DNA of 43,745 bases, taken from CAYXVF01 sp964468125 (GTDB taxonomy: Bacteria; Myxococcota; XYA12-FULL-58-9; CAYXVF01). The DNA lies in contig CAYXVF010000051.1 of the NCBI GenBank assembly GCA_964468125.1, forward strand, positions 1 to 43,745. The letters are read 5' to 3'. Both the position numbers and the translations under genes were made by a program. This document shows, piece after piece, positions 23,651-31,788 of the stretch. How positions within the stretch are numbered: the stretch's first letter is position 1; each line of letters starts with the position of its first letter. The notes beneath the pieces were generated by a model, which had not been told where the DNA came from, made no database searches, and saw nothing but the letters and a program-made list of their open reading frames with translations.

Positions 23651-25494
23651 TGGCTGCCAGTGGCCCGGATTATCCATTCATCAAGGAAATCGGCGGGATT
23701 CTGAACTCCGGTGCTTCGCACAGCCTGCTCCTCACCGGCGAGGTCCACGATCTCTTCTATGTCGACGACAACCACGACGAGCGCCGCTCTGGCTACGTGC
23801 CGCTCGTCGATTTCGTCCTCGCCCACTGGGGACAGATCCGGAGCAAGATTCTCCTGGTCTACGAGCTCAACGGTCCGATTCGCTTCCTCTACTCCGAGGA
23901 CCAGCAGAAGCTCGCCGGCGCCTGGATGAAGTGGCGCACGGGCATGTCGAAAGACGACTGGGCCGTGAAGCGCATGTTGATGACCAGCAAAGAGCGCGCA
24001 GAGTCTGAAACCCTCGAAAGCTCCCTCGAATCCAACCTCGAGCGCGCCCAAGGCCGCCCCTCAGTGGCCTTGGAGCTCCTTCGTCAATTGTGTATTTGCT
24101 CGCGGTTCGCAGAGAACGGCAAGCGCTACCTCAGCGAGGACCTGATCATCTTGATCGAGGGTGCGGACATGATCGTCCCCGCCGGCCAGGTCGCCTCCCT
24201 GAGCGACGCGGATCGGCATCGCATCGCCGTATGCCGCGACTGGTTCTCCGATCCCGAGTTCATGGAGGGAGAGGACGCGGTCCTCCTAATCGCCGAGTCT
24301 GCGAGCCTCGTAAACGAGCGGGTGGCCCGTCTCCCGCAGGTCTTGGAAGTCGCCGTCCCGATCCCGAACCCCGCCATCCGCGCCCACTGCATCGACTGGT
24401 TCAACGACCAACGCCCGAAGGGCGAGCAGGTGGAGCACTGGGGCAAGGGGACGGAACTCGTTCAACTGACCGCAGGGCTGTCGATTCATGCGCTCCTGCA
24501 AATGCTGGCCTTCGCCTCCCACCGCGGCACGCCCCTCACTCCGAAGGACGTGGTTTTGAAGGTGGAGGATCACGTGAAGAGCCAGCTCGGCGAGGACGTC
24601 GTCGAGTTCAAGAAGCCCTCACACACTCTCGACGCGGTCGTCGGCTTCTCGAACCTGAAGGAGTTCATCCGTCACGAGCTCATTCCGCGCTTTCGGAGCC
24701 GGGAAGAGGACGCCCTACCGGGCGCTGCGGTGGCAGGGGCGATCGGTTCAGGCAAGACCTTCATCTTCGAGGCGGTCGCCGCGGAGCTCGACGTGGTGGT
24801 CCTGGTGCTCAAGGGCATTCGCAGCAAGTGGTTCGGGGAGACCGACCTCCTGTTCGAGCGGCTCCAGCGGGTCTTGGCCGCCCTCGACAAGGTGCTCATC
24901 TTCGTAGACGAAGCCGACACTCAGTTTGGCGGCGTAGGCAAGGACGCTCATCCGACGGAACGGCGGCTGACCGGCAAGATCCAGGCAATGATGAGCGACC
25001 CTCGCCTGCGCGGGCAGGTGATCTGGCTCCTCATGACCGCTCGAATCCACCTGCTCTCCCCGGACATTCGGAGGCCGGGTCGCGTCGGGGATTTGATCAT
25101 CCCGGTCCTGGATCCGGAGGACGATGACCGAGAGGAATTCGTGCGGTGGATGGCGGAACCGGCGCTCGGCGGAACAGAGCTCTTGCCAGAGCAGTTGCAC
25201 GCACTGCGCGACGCAACCGAGGGCTTCTCCGCCGCCGGATTCGCCTCCCTTCGCAGCGAGTTGAAAGCCAAGGCCAAGCGGGCGCAGGACGGCGCGCTGC
25301 GCCTCGACGACGCGCTCGCGATCGTCGCCGACCAAATCCCCCCGAATATCGAAGAGGTTCGTCGCTTTCAGACCCTTCATGCACTCCTCAACTGCACGCG
25401 ACGCAGCCTGCTTCCGGACCCCAAGACCACCGACGAGCAGCGCCGAGCCTGGCGAGATGAGGTGAGGGCGCTCGAAGCGCGCGGGATCGGCTGA
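23650..25494 (+). CDS. Double AAA+ ATPase, Ycf46-like, with one active and one degenerate module
   Basis: 614 residues, cytoplasmic. The N-terminal half (about 1-300) looks like an AAA module that lost its P-loop: LLLTGEVHDLFY stands where Walker A would be, DLIILIEGADMIVP resembles Walker B and DAVLLIAESASLV resembles sensor 1. The C-terminal half (about 325-510) is intact: Walker A AGAIGSGKT (362-370), pore-loop-like SKWFGETD (392-399), Walker B VLIFVDEAD (415-423) and an arginine-finger-like RRPGR (474-478). Sensor 1 reads LLMTAR without the usual asparagine. This arrangement recalls Ycf46 and the Vps4/FtsH-type AAA class, which thread or disassemble protein assemblies. The start overlaps the importer ATPase stop (TGATG), and its stop overlaps the next gene. 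The PspA-like protein is the obvious candidate substrate. Confidence 0.85.
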   Translation: MAASGPDYPFIKEIGGILNSGASHSLLLTGEVHDLFYVDDNHDERRSGYVPLVDFVLAHWGQIRSKILLVYELNGPIRFLYSEDQQKLAGAWMKWRTGMSKDDWAVKRMLMTSKERAESETLESSLESNLERAQGRPSVALELLRQLCICSRFAENGKRYLSEDLIILIEGADMIVPAGQVASLSDADRHRIAVCRDWFSDPEFMEGEDAVLLIAESASLVNERVARLPQVLEVAVPIPNPAIRAHCIDWFNDQRPKGEQVEHWGKGTELVQLTAGLSIHALLQMLAFASHRGTPLTPKDVVLKVEDHVKSQLGEDVVEFKKPSHTLDAVVGFSNLKEFIRHELIPRFRSREEDALPGAAVAGAIGSGKTFIFEAVAAELDVVVLVLKGIRSKWFGETDLLFERLQRVLAALDKVLIFVDEADTQFGGVGKDAHPTERRLTGKIQAMMSDPRLRGQVIWLLMTARIHLLSPDIRRPGRVGDLIIPVLDPEDDDREEFVRWMAEPALGGTELLPEQLHALRDATEGFSAAGFASLRSELKAKAKRAQDGALRLDDALAIVADQIPPNIEEVRRFQTLHALLNCTRRSLLPDPKTTDEQRRAWRDEVRALEARGIG

Positions 25495-27302
25495 TGCCGG
25501 AGCTCACCCACCGAAACCTCTTTCGCGCGACCGTTCCCGCCGAGTGGGCCCCCCTCCTGTCCGTGCTGGCGGAGACCGAGTCCGTCACCCACGACGAATC
25601 GAGTCCACGCGAGGACCGACGCGCTCGCCTCGTCTCCCTGCGCGAGCACCTTCTCGAGAAGGTTCGCACCCTCGAGGGTACGCTGCCCCTCGAGCATGCG
25701 CGGCCGGAATCGCTCACGCGCTACTTCTGCGAGGCGGTGCTCTTGTGGACCCACTATCCGCGCTCCGGCGCACGTCTCGTCTACTCCACGGTGGAGAGCA
25801 GCACCCTCCCCCACTTCGAGCTCGATCTCCCCGATGAGCCATCGGCCATTGCCGCGGTGAAGGAGGCGCTCTGCGACGCTTTCGACGTTTCGGAGGCGAC
25901 CCTCGGCGAGTGGGAACGCGACCTCGAGCACCAGGCGAGTAATCTGCGGATCAAGCGTGCCATCGTCGAGGAGCTCATTCGCCGCCTGAAGAACGCGGGG
26001 AGCGACCGCAACGCAGAGCTACTCCGCATGTTCCAGAACGTCTACGGCCCTTGGCCCTTTCGCCCGGGCGACATCGGCCTTTTTGCGGCGGAGGCGGCTT
26101 TGGTGTTCGTCGCCCCCTATCGCGGGGGGCGTCTCGACACACCGGACTTCGCGACACGGCCGGTCCAGGAGCGCCGGATACTCGAAGGCTATCTGCGCAT
26201 CGTCGAAGCCGGGACCTGGAAGACGGACCGATTCCCCGGATTCGGCGAGCTCGACACAGACGCGCTGGATCCGGAGTTTTTGCGCGAGCTGACCGCAGCC
26301 CTGAGTGACCGACGGGACCTACCCGCGCTCAACGAAACGGTGGTGCGCGATACGCTTCACACGATGGTGACCTTTCTCGCGAGCCACGACGTCGAGGGCT
26401 ACCTCGTTCACGACCTCTGGGGTCACACCTGGCAGGAGACCCTCGCTGAGTTCGAGTGGGACTACTACCGACTCGAAACGGTCGTGCGCGAGCCGATCGG
26501 ACTCGACACGGGATCCATGGATGCGCACGGACATCGCATCTTCCCGCCGCTGATTGACGCGTTCGGCCTTTCCGACGGCCGCGTGATGATCGACGAAGCA
26601 GTTGCCCTCGAAGCTCTGCAGCGCGAGCTCCGTCTTCGCGTTCGTCTATCGCTGAACGCGGTCGTCGCCGAGGCCCTGGCGGACATCACCGAGTTCAAGT
26701 ACGCCCACGGGGAGCGCACGCGCGGTGCAACGCTGCCATCGTCCTCGCTCCTCTACGACTCGCCGATCAAACACGACCTGACCTCCCGTGACATTCTGTT
26801 CCACTACCGCCGCTGGCGTCAGAGCTTTCGCGAGCTGATCGACGACGTGGCGGTAAGGGGCAAGCTTTCCGGTCAGATCGGTGAGCGACTCGGCACGCAT
26901 TCCGGCGCGCGGGAAGCGGTGGACCGGCTGGCCGAGCTGATGCGCACGGAGCTCGAGCAGACCGCACTCTCGTCCCATCGCACGGTCGACGTGAAGGACG
27001 GTCAGATCACCATCGACATCGTCCAACGCACGCAGGCTGCTGCGGCCCGCCTGGACCGCGATCTGGTCGATGCGATCGAGCGCGGTCAGGCGCGCCTCGA
27101 CGCGCTCAGAACGGAGACTCCGGAGCTGCCGCGTTGGCGCTGCCCGGAAGCCTGCCTCGATCTGCTCGTCATGGTCCTCGGATGGTTCTTCGAGCGCGAC
27201 CGGGACGTGCTCTTCTGGCACCTCGACGAGCTCCTCCGGGACGAGCTTCCGCCGCTCCTGGCCAAACTCGGCGCCGCCCTGCGCTCGGAGCAGGGCCGAT
27301 GA
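25494..27302 (+). CDS. Conserved-looking protein of unknown family (602 residues)
   Basis: I do not recognise this family. The protein is soluble, with no signal peptide or TM helix, and mostly helical. A central block contains several histidines and acidic residues that could bind metal: HDLWGH at 306-311 with E315 and E319, HGH at 345-347, and ALADITEFKYAHGE around 394-407. A helical region with many Arg/Glu heptads (about 445-545) follows, then an end segment with VLGWFFERDRDVLFWHLDE. The ATG overlaps the AAA+ stop by one base (TGATG), so the two are co-translated and probably work together. It closes the cluster 28 bases before a convergent gene. The metal-binding idea is conjecture. Confidence 0.75.
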   Translation: MPELTHRNLFRATVPAEWAPLLSVLAETESVTHDESSPREDRRARLVSLREHLLEKVRTLEGTLPLEHARPESLTRYFCEAVLLWTHYPRSGARLVYSTVESSTLPHFELDLPDEPSAIAAVKEALCDAFDVSEATLGEWERDLEHQASNLRIKRAIVEELIRRLKNAGSDRNAELLRMFQNVYGPWPFRPGDIGLFAAEAALVFVAPYRGGRLDTPDFATRPVQERRILEGYLRIVEAGTWKTDRFPGFGELDTDALDPEFLRELTAALSDRRDLPALNETVVRDTLHTMVTFLASHDVEGYLVHDLWGHTWQETLAEFEWDYYRLETVVREPIGLDTGSMDAHGHRIFPPLIDAFGLSDGRVMIDEAVALEALQRELRLRVRLSLNAVVAEALADITEFKYAHGERTRGATLPSSSLLYDSPIKHDLTSRDILFHYRRWRQSFRELIDDVAVRGKLSGQIGERLGTHSGAREAVDRLAELMRTELEQTALSSHRTVDVKDGQITIDIVQRTQAAAARLDRDLVDAIERGQARLDALRTETPELPRWRCPEACLDLLVMVLGWFFERDRDVLFWHLDELLRDELPPLLAKLGAALRSEQGR

Positions 27303-27314
27303 AGCACCCATGCT

Positions 27315-27341
27315 GAGCGCGGTGGCACGCCTAGCGCGCTC
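27315..27341. terminator. Stem-loop between convergent genes
   Basis: GAGCGCG (27315-27321) pairs with CGCGCTC (27335-27341), and the loop holds GGTG/CGCC pairing, forming a hairpin at the junction of the cluster's last gene and the convergent hydrolase gene. The right arm lies in the 3' end of the hydrolase gene. There is no T-run on either strand, so termination is possible but not shown. Confidence 0.3.
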
Positions 27342-28230
27342 GCATCACAGCAGGCGTCGTCTCGGCGCCCCGAGCGGTCACCGTGGCCAGGAGTGACGCG
27401 TACGCTTCAGCGTAGGGAGCAAAGTCGTAGAGGCCGTTATGGCTCCCTCCTTCGATCAGGACGAGCTCCTTCGACGAGGCGCGCTGCGCGGCTTCGACGA
27501 GCGCGTGTGCCATCTTAGGCGGAGTGACGAAATCCTCGGTCCCGGCGAACACGAGGAGCGAGCGCTCGAAACGCGACACGTTGTCGAGGTTGCTCTCGGC
27601 GGCCAACACCTCATCCGCTTCGAGTCGGAGGAAGAGGTCGAGTCCAGCGGGGATGAGCTGTTCGGTCCACGCTTCTACCGATGACACTGGGTTTTCGAGC
27701 ACGAGCGCCGCAGCCTCACGACGCGCCGCCGTGTGGGCGGCGAGAAAGCTTCCGACGGAGTGACCATGCAGCACGAGTGAGCTCGGCGAGACTCCGAGCG
27801 TTTGCACGAGATACGCGTAGACTTCGAGCGCGTCGGCCTTGAGATTGCGCACGGTCGGTTCGCCTTCGCTCTGGCCGTAGCCTCGATAGTCCCACATGAA
27901 CACGTTCAGACCGAGCTGTGTGAGTGCTTCGATGTATTCGATCGACTGGACGAGATAGAACCCTTGGCCGCCGAAGAACAAAACCGTCGCCCGGGCGTCG
28001 GGCTGGGACAGGTACCAGGCGTCGAGGCGCGTACGGTCCGACGTCTCGATCCGGTGCACGTCGAGTCGGACGCTCGGGTGCTCAAACGCTTCCGGGGTGA
28101 CGGAGCGCTTGGGCTGAAACACCTGCGCTTCGGTGATCGGGATCGAGGTACACGCTGCGGGCAGGAGCGCGGCTCCAAGCCCAGCGGCAACCAGGGCACC
28201 GGCGATGAGCAATCGAGCACGAATCTTCAT
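27331..28230 (-). CDS. Alpha/beta-hydrolase lipoprotein
   Basis: 299 residues. A signal peptide ends at LLPAAC with the predicted lipidated cysteine at residue 27. The serine-hydrolase triad is visible: nucleophile S158 in LHGHSVGS, acid D233 in AGTEDFVTP and H264 in GGSHNG. The oxyanion region FFGGQGF and the YRGYGQSEGEPT block fit the prolyl-oligopeptidase-like/BAAT-type hydrolases often annotated as Bem46-like. It probably faces the periplasm or the outer membrane. The substrate (ester, peptide or lipid) cannot be told. It ends a minus-strand run and converges on the envelope cluster. Confidence 0.88.
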   Translation of the reverse strand: MKIRARLLIAGALVAAGLGAALLPAACTSIPITEAQVFQPKRSVTPEAFEHPSVRLDVHRIETSDRTRLDAWYLSQPDARATVLFFGGQGFYLVQSIEYIEALTQLGLNVFMWDYRGYGQSEGEPTVRNLKADALEVYAYLVQTLGVSPSSLVLHGHSVGSFLAAHTAARREAAALVLENPVSSVEAWTEQLIPAGLDLFLRLEADEVLAAESNLDNVSRFERSLLVFAGTEDFVTPPKMAHALVEAAQRASSKELVLIEGGSHNGLYDFAPYAEAYASLLATVTARGAETTPAVMRAR

Positions 28231-28294
28231 GTGACGAAGGTGTGCACTCGGAGCGGATTGCCAATCGCGAGACGCAGCTCGATCTCGAGACGCT

Positions 28295-28765
28295 CTAGCG
28301 CCGCGGAACGATCGCGCTCACCTCGTCGCCAGACAGCTCGGTTGCGTCCGCGAGCACCTCCGCGAGCGCCTTCAGGACTTCTTTGCGGCGCACGAGCATG
28401 CGCTCGACGACCGCGAGATGGTGGGCCACCGCCTTGTCGGCCCGGGCCCGCCCTACGGTGAGCACCGCCACCGCGCTCGCGACCTCGAGATCCGCCCGGG
28501 ACGCCGCGAGCGATTCCGCACCGCTCACCCCGAGAACCCGCTCCGCGCTCACTCCCGCCAGCGCGAGCATCGCCTCTCCTTCGAGGTGCGCGCGGTCAGC
28601 GGAGCTCTCCGGTCGCTTCTTCGGGAGCACCGTTGGCTCGGTCAGCTTCGTCTCCGGCACCGGTTCCAGGCGTACATGGGTGAGCTTTCGACCGAGAAGG
28701 ACCGCCATGACCGCGTGGCCAGCTTCGTGCACGGCTTCGCGCCAGCGTTGGTCCTCCCGGTGCAT
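28295..28765 (-). CDS. Stand-alone M41 (FtsH-like) peptidase domain protein
   Basis: 156 residues from the ATG at 28765. HEAGH at 13-17 lies in EAVHEAGHAVMAVLLGR. About 75 residues later AASRADLEVASAVAV occupies the place of the FtsH third-ligand block, so D92 is the likely third zinc ligand. LAGVSAERVLGV matches the GGRAAEE region between them. The FtsH TM anchor and AAA module are absent, so this is a bare protease-like domain. The longer reading from 28813 adds unconvincing residues. Just upstream is a CCCTTGCCCC direct repeat. It may act without ATP on small substrates or be regulatory. The M41 relation is a motif reading. Confidence 0.75.
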   Translation of the reverse strand: MHREDQRWREAVHEAGHAVMAVLLGRKLTHVRLEPVPETKLTEPTVLPKKRPESSADRAHLEGEAMLALAGVSAERVLGVSGAESLAASRADLEVASAVAVLTVGRARADKAVAHHLAVVERMLVRRKEVLKALAEVLADATELSGDEVSAIVPRR

Positions 28766-28822
28766 GCTTGGAAGAATGGCGTCTCTTGACCCAGGGGCAA
28801 GGGACGGGGGCAAGGGGCGCTT

Positions 28823-29452
28823 CTAGGCGGCCTTCGGAACCGTGTGCTTTTCGTGAAACTCGATGAGCTCTGCGGCGCGCTGGTGGAGCGCGCGCATGCG
28901 CCGGAGAATGCCACGCATCACCCAGCGACCCAGGACTGAACCACGCGCAGCGAGCGCGAGCCAGCGAACGAGCTCGATGTGCTCAACGATTTGGTCGATC
29001 GAGCGACTCGCCTCGAGCATCCGGGCGAGCACCGCTGCGCGCTCGCGCTCGGCCTCCTGCGCAGCGATCTCCCCCCACTCGCCGGTCAAGCGCCGACCGG
29101 ACTGAGCGATCCAATAAAAGGCGTTCTCGTTGACCTCGGGGTCGGATGCGTTGAGCACCTCCTCGACCGCTTCGAGCCTGCCCGCGAGCTCGATCCCGAC
29201 CACGTTCCAGGCTCGGGGGATGAGGTCGCGAAGCCTGCGTTTACGGGTCCCGTCGAGCCCCGTCGCCGCGTCGAGCGCGTATTGCAGCTCCGCAATGTCC
29301 GAGAGCATCGAGCTGCGACGCTCTCCGCGGGCGAGCGACCAGTGGCGCTCGAGCCGTGCGACGATGTCGCCTGCCAGCTCGTTGTAGGTGTCGGTGAATC
29401 CGGGGGCGCGATAGCCCTCGCGGATTCGCGGCTGGGGGGTGGCGGCGCTCAT
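28823..29452 (-). CDS. Helical protein of unknown function
   Basis: 209 residues, not recognised. It is predicted helical throughout and rich in Arg, Glu and Ala, with no signal peptide. A moderately hydrophobic stretch (IELVRWLALAARGSVLGRWV, about 160-180) could touch membrane or form a helix bundle core. The N-terminus is proline-rich (TPQPRIREGYRAPGF). It lies 54 bases downstream of the cysteine desulfurase gene and 57 bases before the M41-like gene. Codon use looks like its neighbours. Nothing shows a specific role. Confidence 0.65.
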   Translation of the reverse strand: MSAATPQPRIREGYRAPGFTDTYNELAGDIVARLERHWSLARGERRSSMLSDIAELQYALDAATGLDGTRKRRLRDLIPRAWNVVGIELAGRLEAVEEVLNASDPEVNENAFYWIAQSGRRLTGEWGEIAAQEAERERAAVLARMLEASRSIDQIVEHIELVRWLALAARGSVLGRWVMRGILRRMRALHQRAAELIEFHEKHTVPKAA

Positions 29453-29506
29453 CTTTGGAACTCTACCCCGGGCCTGCGTCTCGGGCTGAAAAAAGTGTGA
29501 CCCAGC

Positions 29507-30643
29507 TCACAGCAGGCTTTCGTGCGCGCCGGCGAGCGCCTCGATGGCCCGGTCGACGTCCTCCTCGACGGAAAAACGACCGAGGCTCAGGCGCACTGCG
29601 CCCCGGATCCGGCCCTCTTCGAGTCCCATCGCGCGCAGCACATGGGAGGGCTCGAGGGAGGCGCTCGTGCAGGCTGAGCCCGACGAGGCCGCGACCCCAC
29701 GCGCCCGACCGAGCAGCGCGTCCGCCTCCACGTCGGGGAAGGCCATATTTAAGTTGTTCCATAGACGCTCGTCGGGACCGTTGCGCGACACACCCGCGAT
29801 TCGCCCCAAGAGGCCCGTCTCCAGGCGTTCTCGAAGGACACGAACCCGGGCGGCTTCCTCGACCATTTCCGCACCGGCCAACGCCGCGGCGGCACCCAGC
29901 CCAACGATTCCGGGCACGTTGAGGGTCCCGGAGCGAATCCCGCGCTCGTGTCCGCCTCCCACCATCAGGGGCTCGACCGTCACCCGAGGGCCCCGACGAC
30001 GCAGATAGAGCGCGCCCACCCCCTTTGGCCCGTAGAGCTTGTGGGCGCTCACCGACAGGAGGTCGACCGGAAGGGTCGACAGGTCGATCGGCAACTTTCC
30101 AACGGTCTGCGCGGCATCGCAATGCAGCCAGACACCCCGCTCGCGACACGCCGCACCGATCGCCTCGAGGTCGTGCACCGTGCCGACCTCGTTGTTCGCG
30201 TGCATCACCGAGACGAGCCGCGTGTCCTCACGCAGCGCCTCTCGAACCGCGTCGGAGTGCAGACGCCCTTCTCCATCCACCGGGAGGACTGTCACCTCGC
30301 AGCCCTGCGCCCGCAGCACCTCGAACACATCGAGGACCGCCTTGTGCTCGGTGGCCTGGGTCACAAAGTGTCCGCCGCCGCGCGCCTGAGCGACACCTAG
30401 AATCGCGATGTTGTTTGATTCGGTGGCGCCACTGGTGAACACGATTTCGCGCGCGGTCGCACCGACCAAGCTCGCCACCTGCTCGCGTGCGGCTTCGACC
30501 GCCTCGGCGGCAAACCAGCCGTAGCTGTGGTGCTTGCTCGACGCGTTCCCGAAGGCGTCGGTGAGGAACGGCATCATCCGCTCGAGCACCCGCGGATCGA
30601 GCGGCGTCGTCGCGTGGTAGTCGAGGTAGACCGGTTTGCTCAA
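29507..30643 (-). CDS. Cysteine desulfurase, NifS/IscS family
   Basis: PLP enzyme converting cysteine to alanine and an enzyme-bound persulfide for Fe-S clusters or tRNA thiolation. 378 residues. The PLP lysine is K202 in SVSAHKLYGPKG; H100, D176 and Q179 (CDAAQTVGK) make the usual cofactor contacts. The catalytic cysteine is C325 in SSGSACTSASLEPSHVL, whose long loop is the NifS/IscS (class I) type. The start is TTG at 30643, overlapping the stop of the acyl-CoA dehydrogenase as TTGA; the family N-terminus VYLDYHATTP follows at once, which excludes the longer reading. Coupling to fatty-acid oxidation genes is unusual; no IscU lies nearby. Confidence 0.94.
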   Translation of the reverse strand: MSKPVYLDYHATTPLDPRVLERMMPFLTDAFGNASSKHHSYGWFAAEAVEAAREQVASLVGATAREIVFTSGATESNNIAILGVAQARGGGHFVTQATEHKAVLDVFEVLRAQGCEVTVLPVDGEGRLHSDAVREALREDTRLVSVMHANNEVGTVHDLEAIGAACRERGVWLHCDAAQTVGKLPIDLSTLPVDLLSVSAHKLYGPKGVGALYLRRRGPRVTVEPLMVGGGHERGIRSGTLNVPGIVGLGAAAALAGAEMVEEAARVRVLRERLETGLLGRIAGVSRNGPDERLWNNLNMAFPDVEADALLGRARGVAASSGSACTSASLEPSHVLRAMGLEEGRIRGAVRLSLGRFSVEEDVDRAIEALAGAHESLL

Positions 30644-31788
30644 CCCGCAACCTGCTTGAGGATCTCGCGGGCAATCACCATGCGCTGCACCTCGCTCGTG
30701 CCCTCGTAGATTTGCGTCACGCGGCAATCGCGGTAGGCGCGGGCCACGTCGTACTCCTCGGTGTAGCCGTAGCCCCCGTGAATCTGAACCGCTTCACGGA
30801 CCACCCGGTTCGCCGCCTCCGTGGCGAAGACCTTGGCCATGGACGCCTCGCGCGTGAACGGAACGCCTTGCTCCTTCATGTACGCAGCGCGAAGCACCAG
30901 GAGCCACGCGGCCTCGAGCTCCGTCGCCATGTCCGCAAGCTTGAACTGAATCGCCTGTTGCTCCGAGAGCGCTTTGCCAAACTGCTCGCGCTCGGTCGCG
31001 TAGCGTCGAGCAGAGTCGTAGGCCCCCCAAGCGATACCGAGCGCTTGCGCGGACACGCCGATTCGCCCGCCGTCGAGTGCGCTCATGGCGACGCGAAAGC
31101 CCTTGCCGAGCTCACCCAAGATGGCGCTTTCCGGTACTTCCACGTCCTGCAGACTGAGTGGCACCGTATGGGAGGCCTTGAGCCCCATCTTCTCTTCCGG
31201 TTTCCCTGCGCTGAGGCCCTTCGCGTCCTTCTCCACCAGAAAACAACTGATGGCTTTTGAATCCGCGGGCCCGGTCTTGGCCCAGACGACGATCACGCCG
31301 GCATCGTCGCCGCTCGTGATCCACATCTTCTCGCCATTGAGGACCCAAACGTCGCCCTTCTCCTCCGCACGGGTCTTCAGCGCCGCGGCATCCGAGCCCG
31401 AGCCGGTCTCACTCAGAGCGAACGCGCCCGCGTAGAACTCGCCACTCACGAGCTTGGGGACGTACTTCTTGCGCTGTTCCTCGGTGCCGAACTCCACCAG
31501 GACCTCGGCGACCATGTTGGTCACGGCCATGGTCACGGCGACCGCGGCGTCAACCCGAGCGACCTCGCGCACCGCTGCCGCGTACGACACGACGCCCGCC
31601 TCTGAGCCGCCGTATTCCGCGGCGACGTTGACCCCGAGGAGGCCCTGCTCTCCGAGCCGGCGAATGACATCGTGCGGAATGCGATGGTTGTGCTCTCGCT
31701 CTTTCACTCCCGGCGCGAGCACCTCCATCGCAAAGCGCTGGGTGGCGTCGCGAATCGTCCCCTGCGTATCGTTGAAGGAAAAATCCAT
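30640..31788 (-). CDS. Acyl-CoA dehydrogenase
   Basis: FAD enzyme introducing the alpha-beta double bond in acyl-CoA, the first step of beta-oxidation or branched-chain amino-acid breakdown. 382 residues, the usual length: N-terminal helices (about 1-115), beta domain (about 120-230, with FALSETGSGSDAAALKT and WITSGDDAGVIVVWA) and C-terminal helices. The catalytic glutamate sits in QIYEGTSEVQR, and IHGGYGYTEEYDVARAYRD is a family signature. Start and stop overlap the neighbouring genes (TGATG upstream, TTGA downstream), so it is translated together with them. It is similar to the next dehydrogenase but clearly distinct; short- or medium-chain preference is likely but unproven. Confidence 0.95.
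   Translation of the reverse strand: MDFSFNDTQGTIRDATQRFAMEVLAPGVKEREHNHRIPHDVIRRLGEQGLLGVNVAAEYGGSEAGVVSYAAAVREVARVDAAVAVTMAVTNMVAEVLVEFGTEEQRKKYVPKLVSGEFYAGAFALSETGSGSDAAALKTRAEEKGDVWVLNGEKMWITSGDDAGVIVVWAKTGPADSKAISCFLVEKDAKGLSAGKPEEKMGLKASHTVPLSLQDVEVPESAILGELGKGFRVAMSALDGGRIGVSAQALGIAWGAYDSARRYATEREQFGKALSEQQAIQFKLADMATELEAAWLLVLRAAYMKEQGVPFTREASMAKVFATEAANRVVREAVQIHGGYGYTEEYDVARAYRDCRVTQIYEGTSEVQRMVIAREILKQVAG

Noticed and set aside
28793..28820. Direct repeat GGGGCAAGGG upstream of the M41-like gene
   Set aside because: Two short purine-rich copies only; too small to call a functional repeat.
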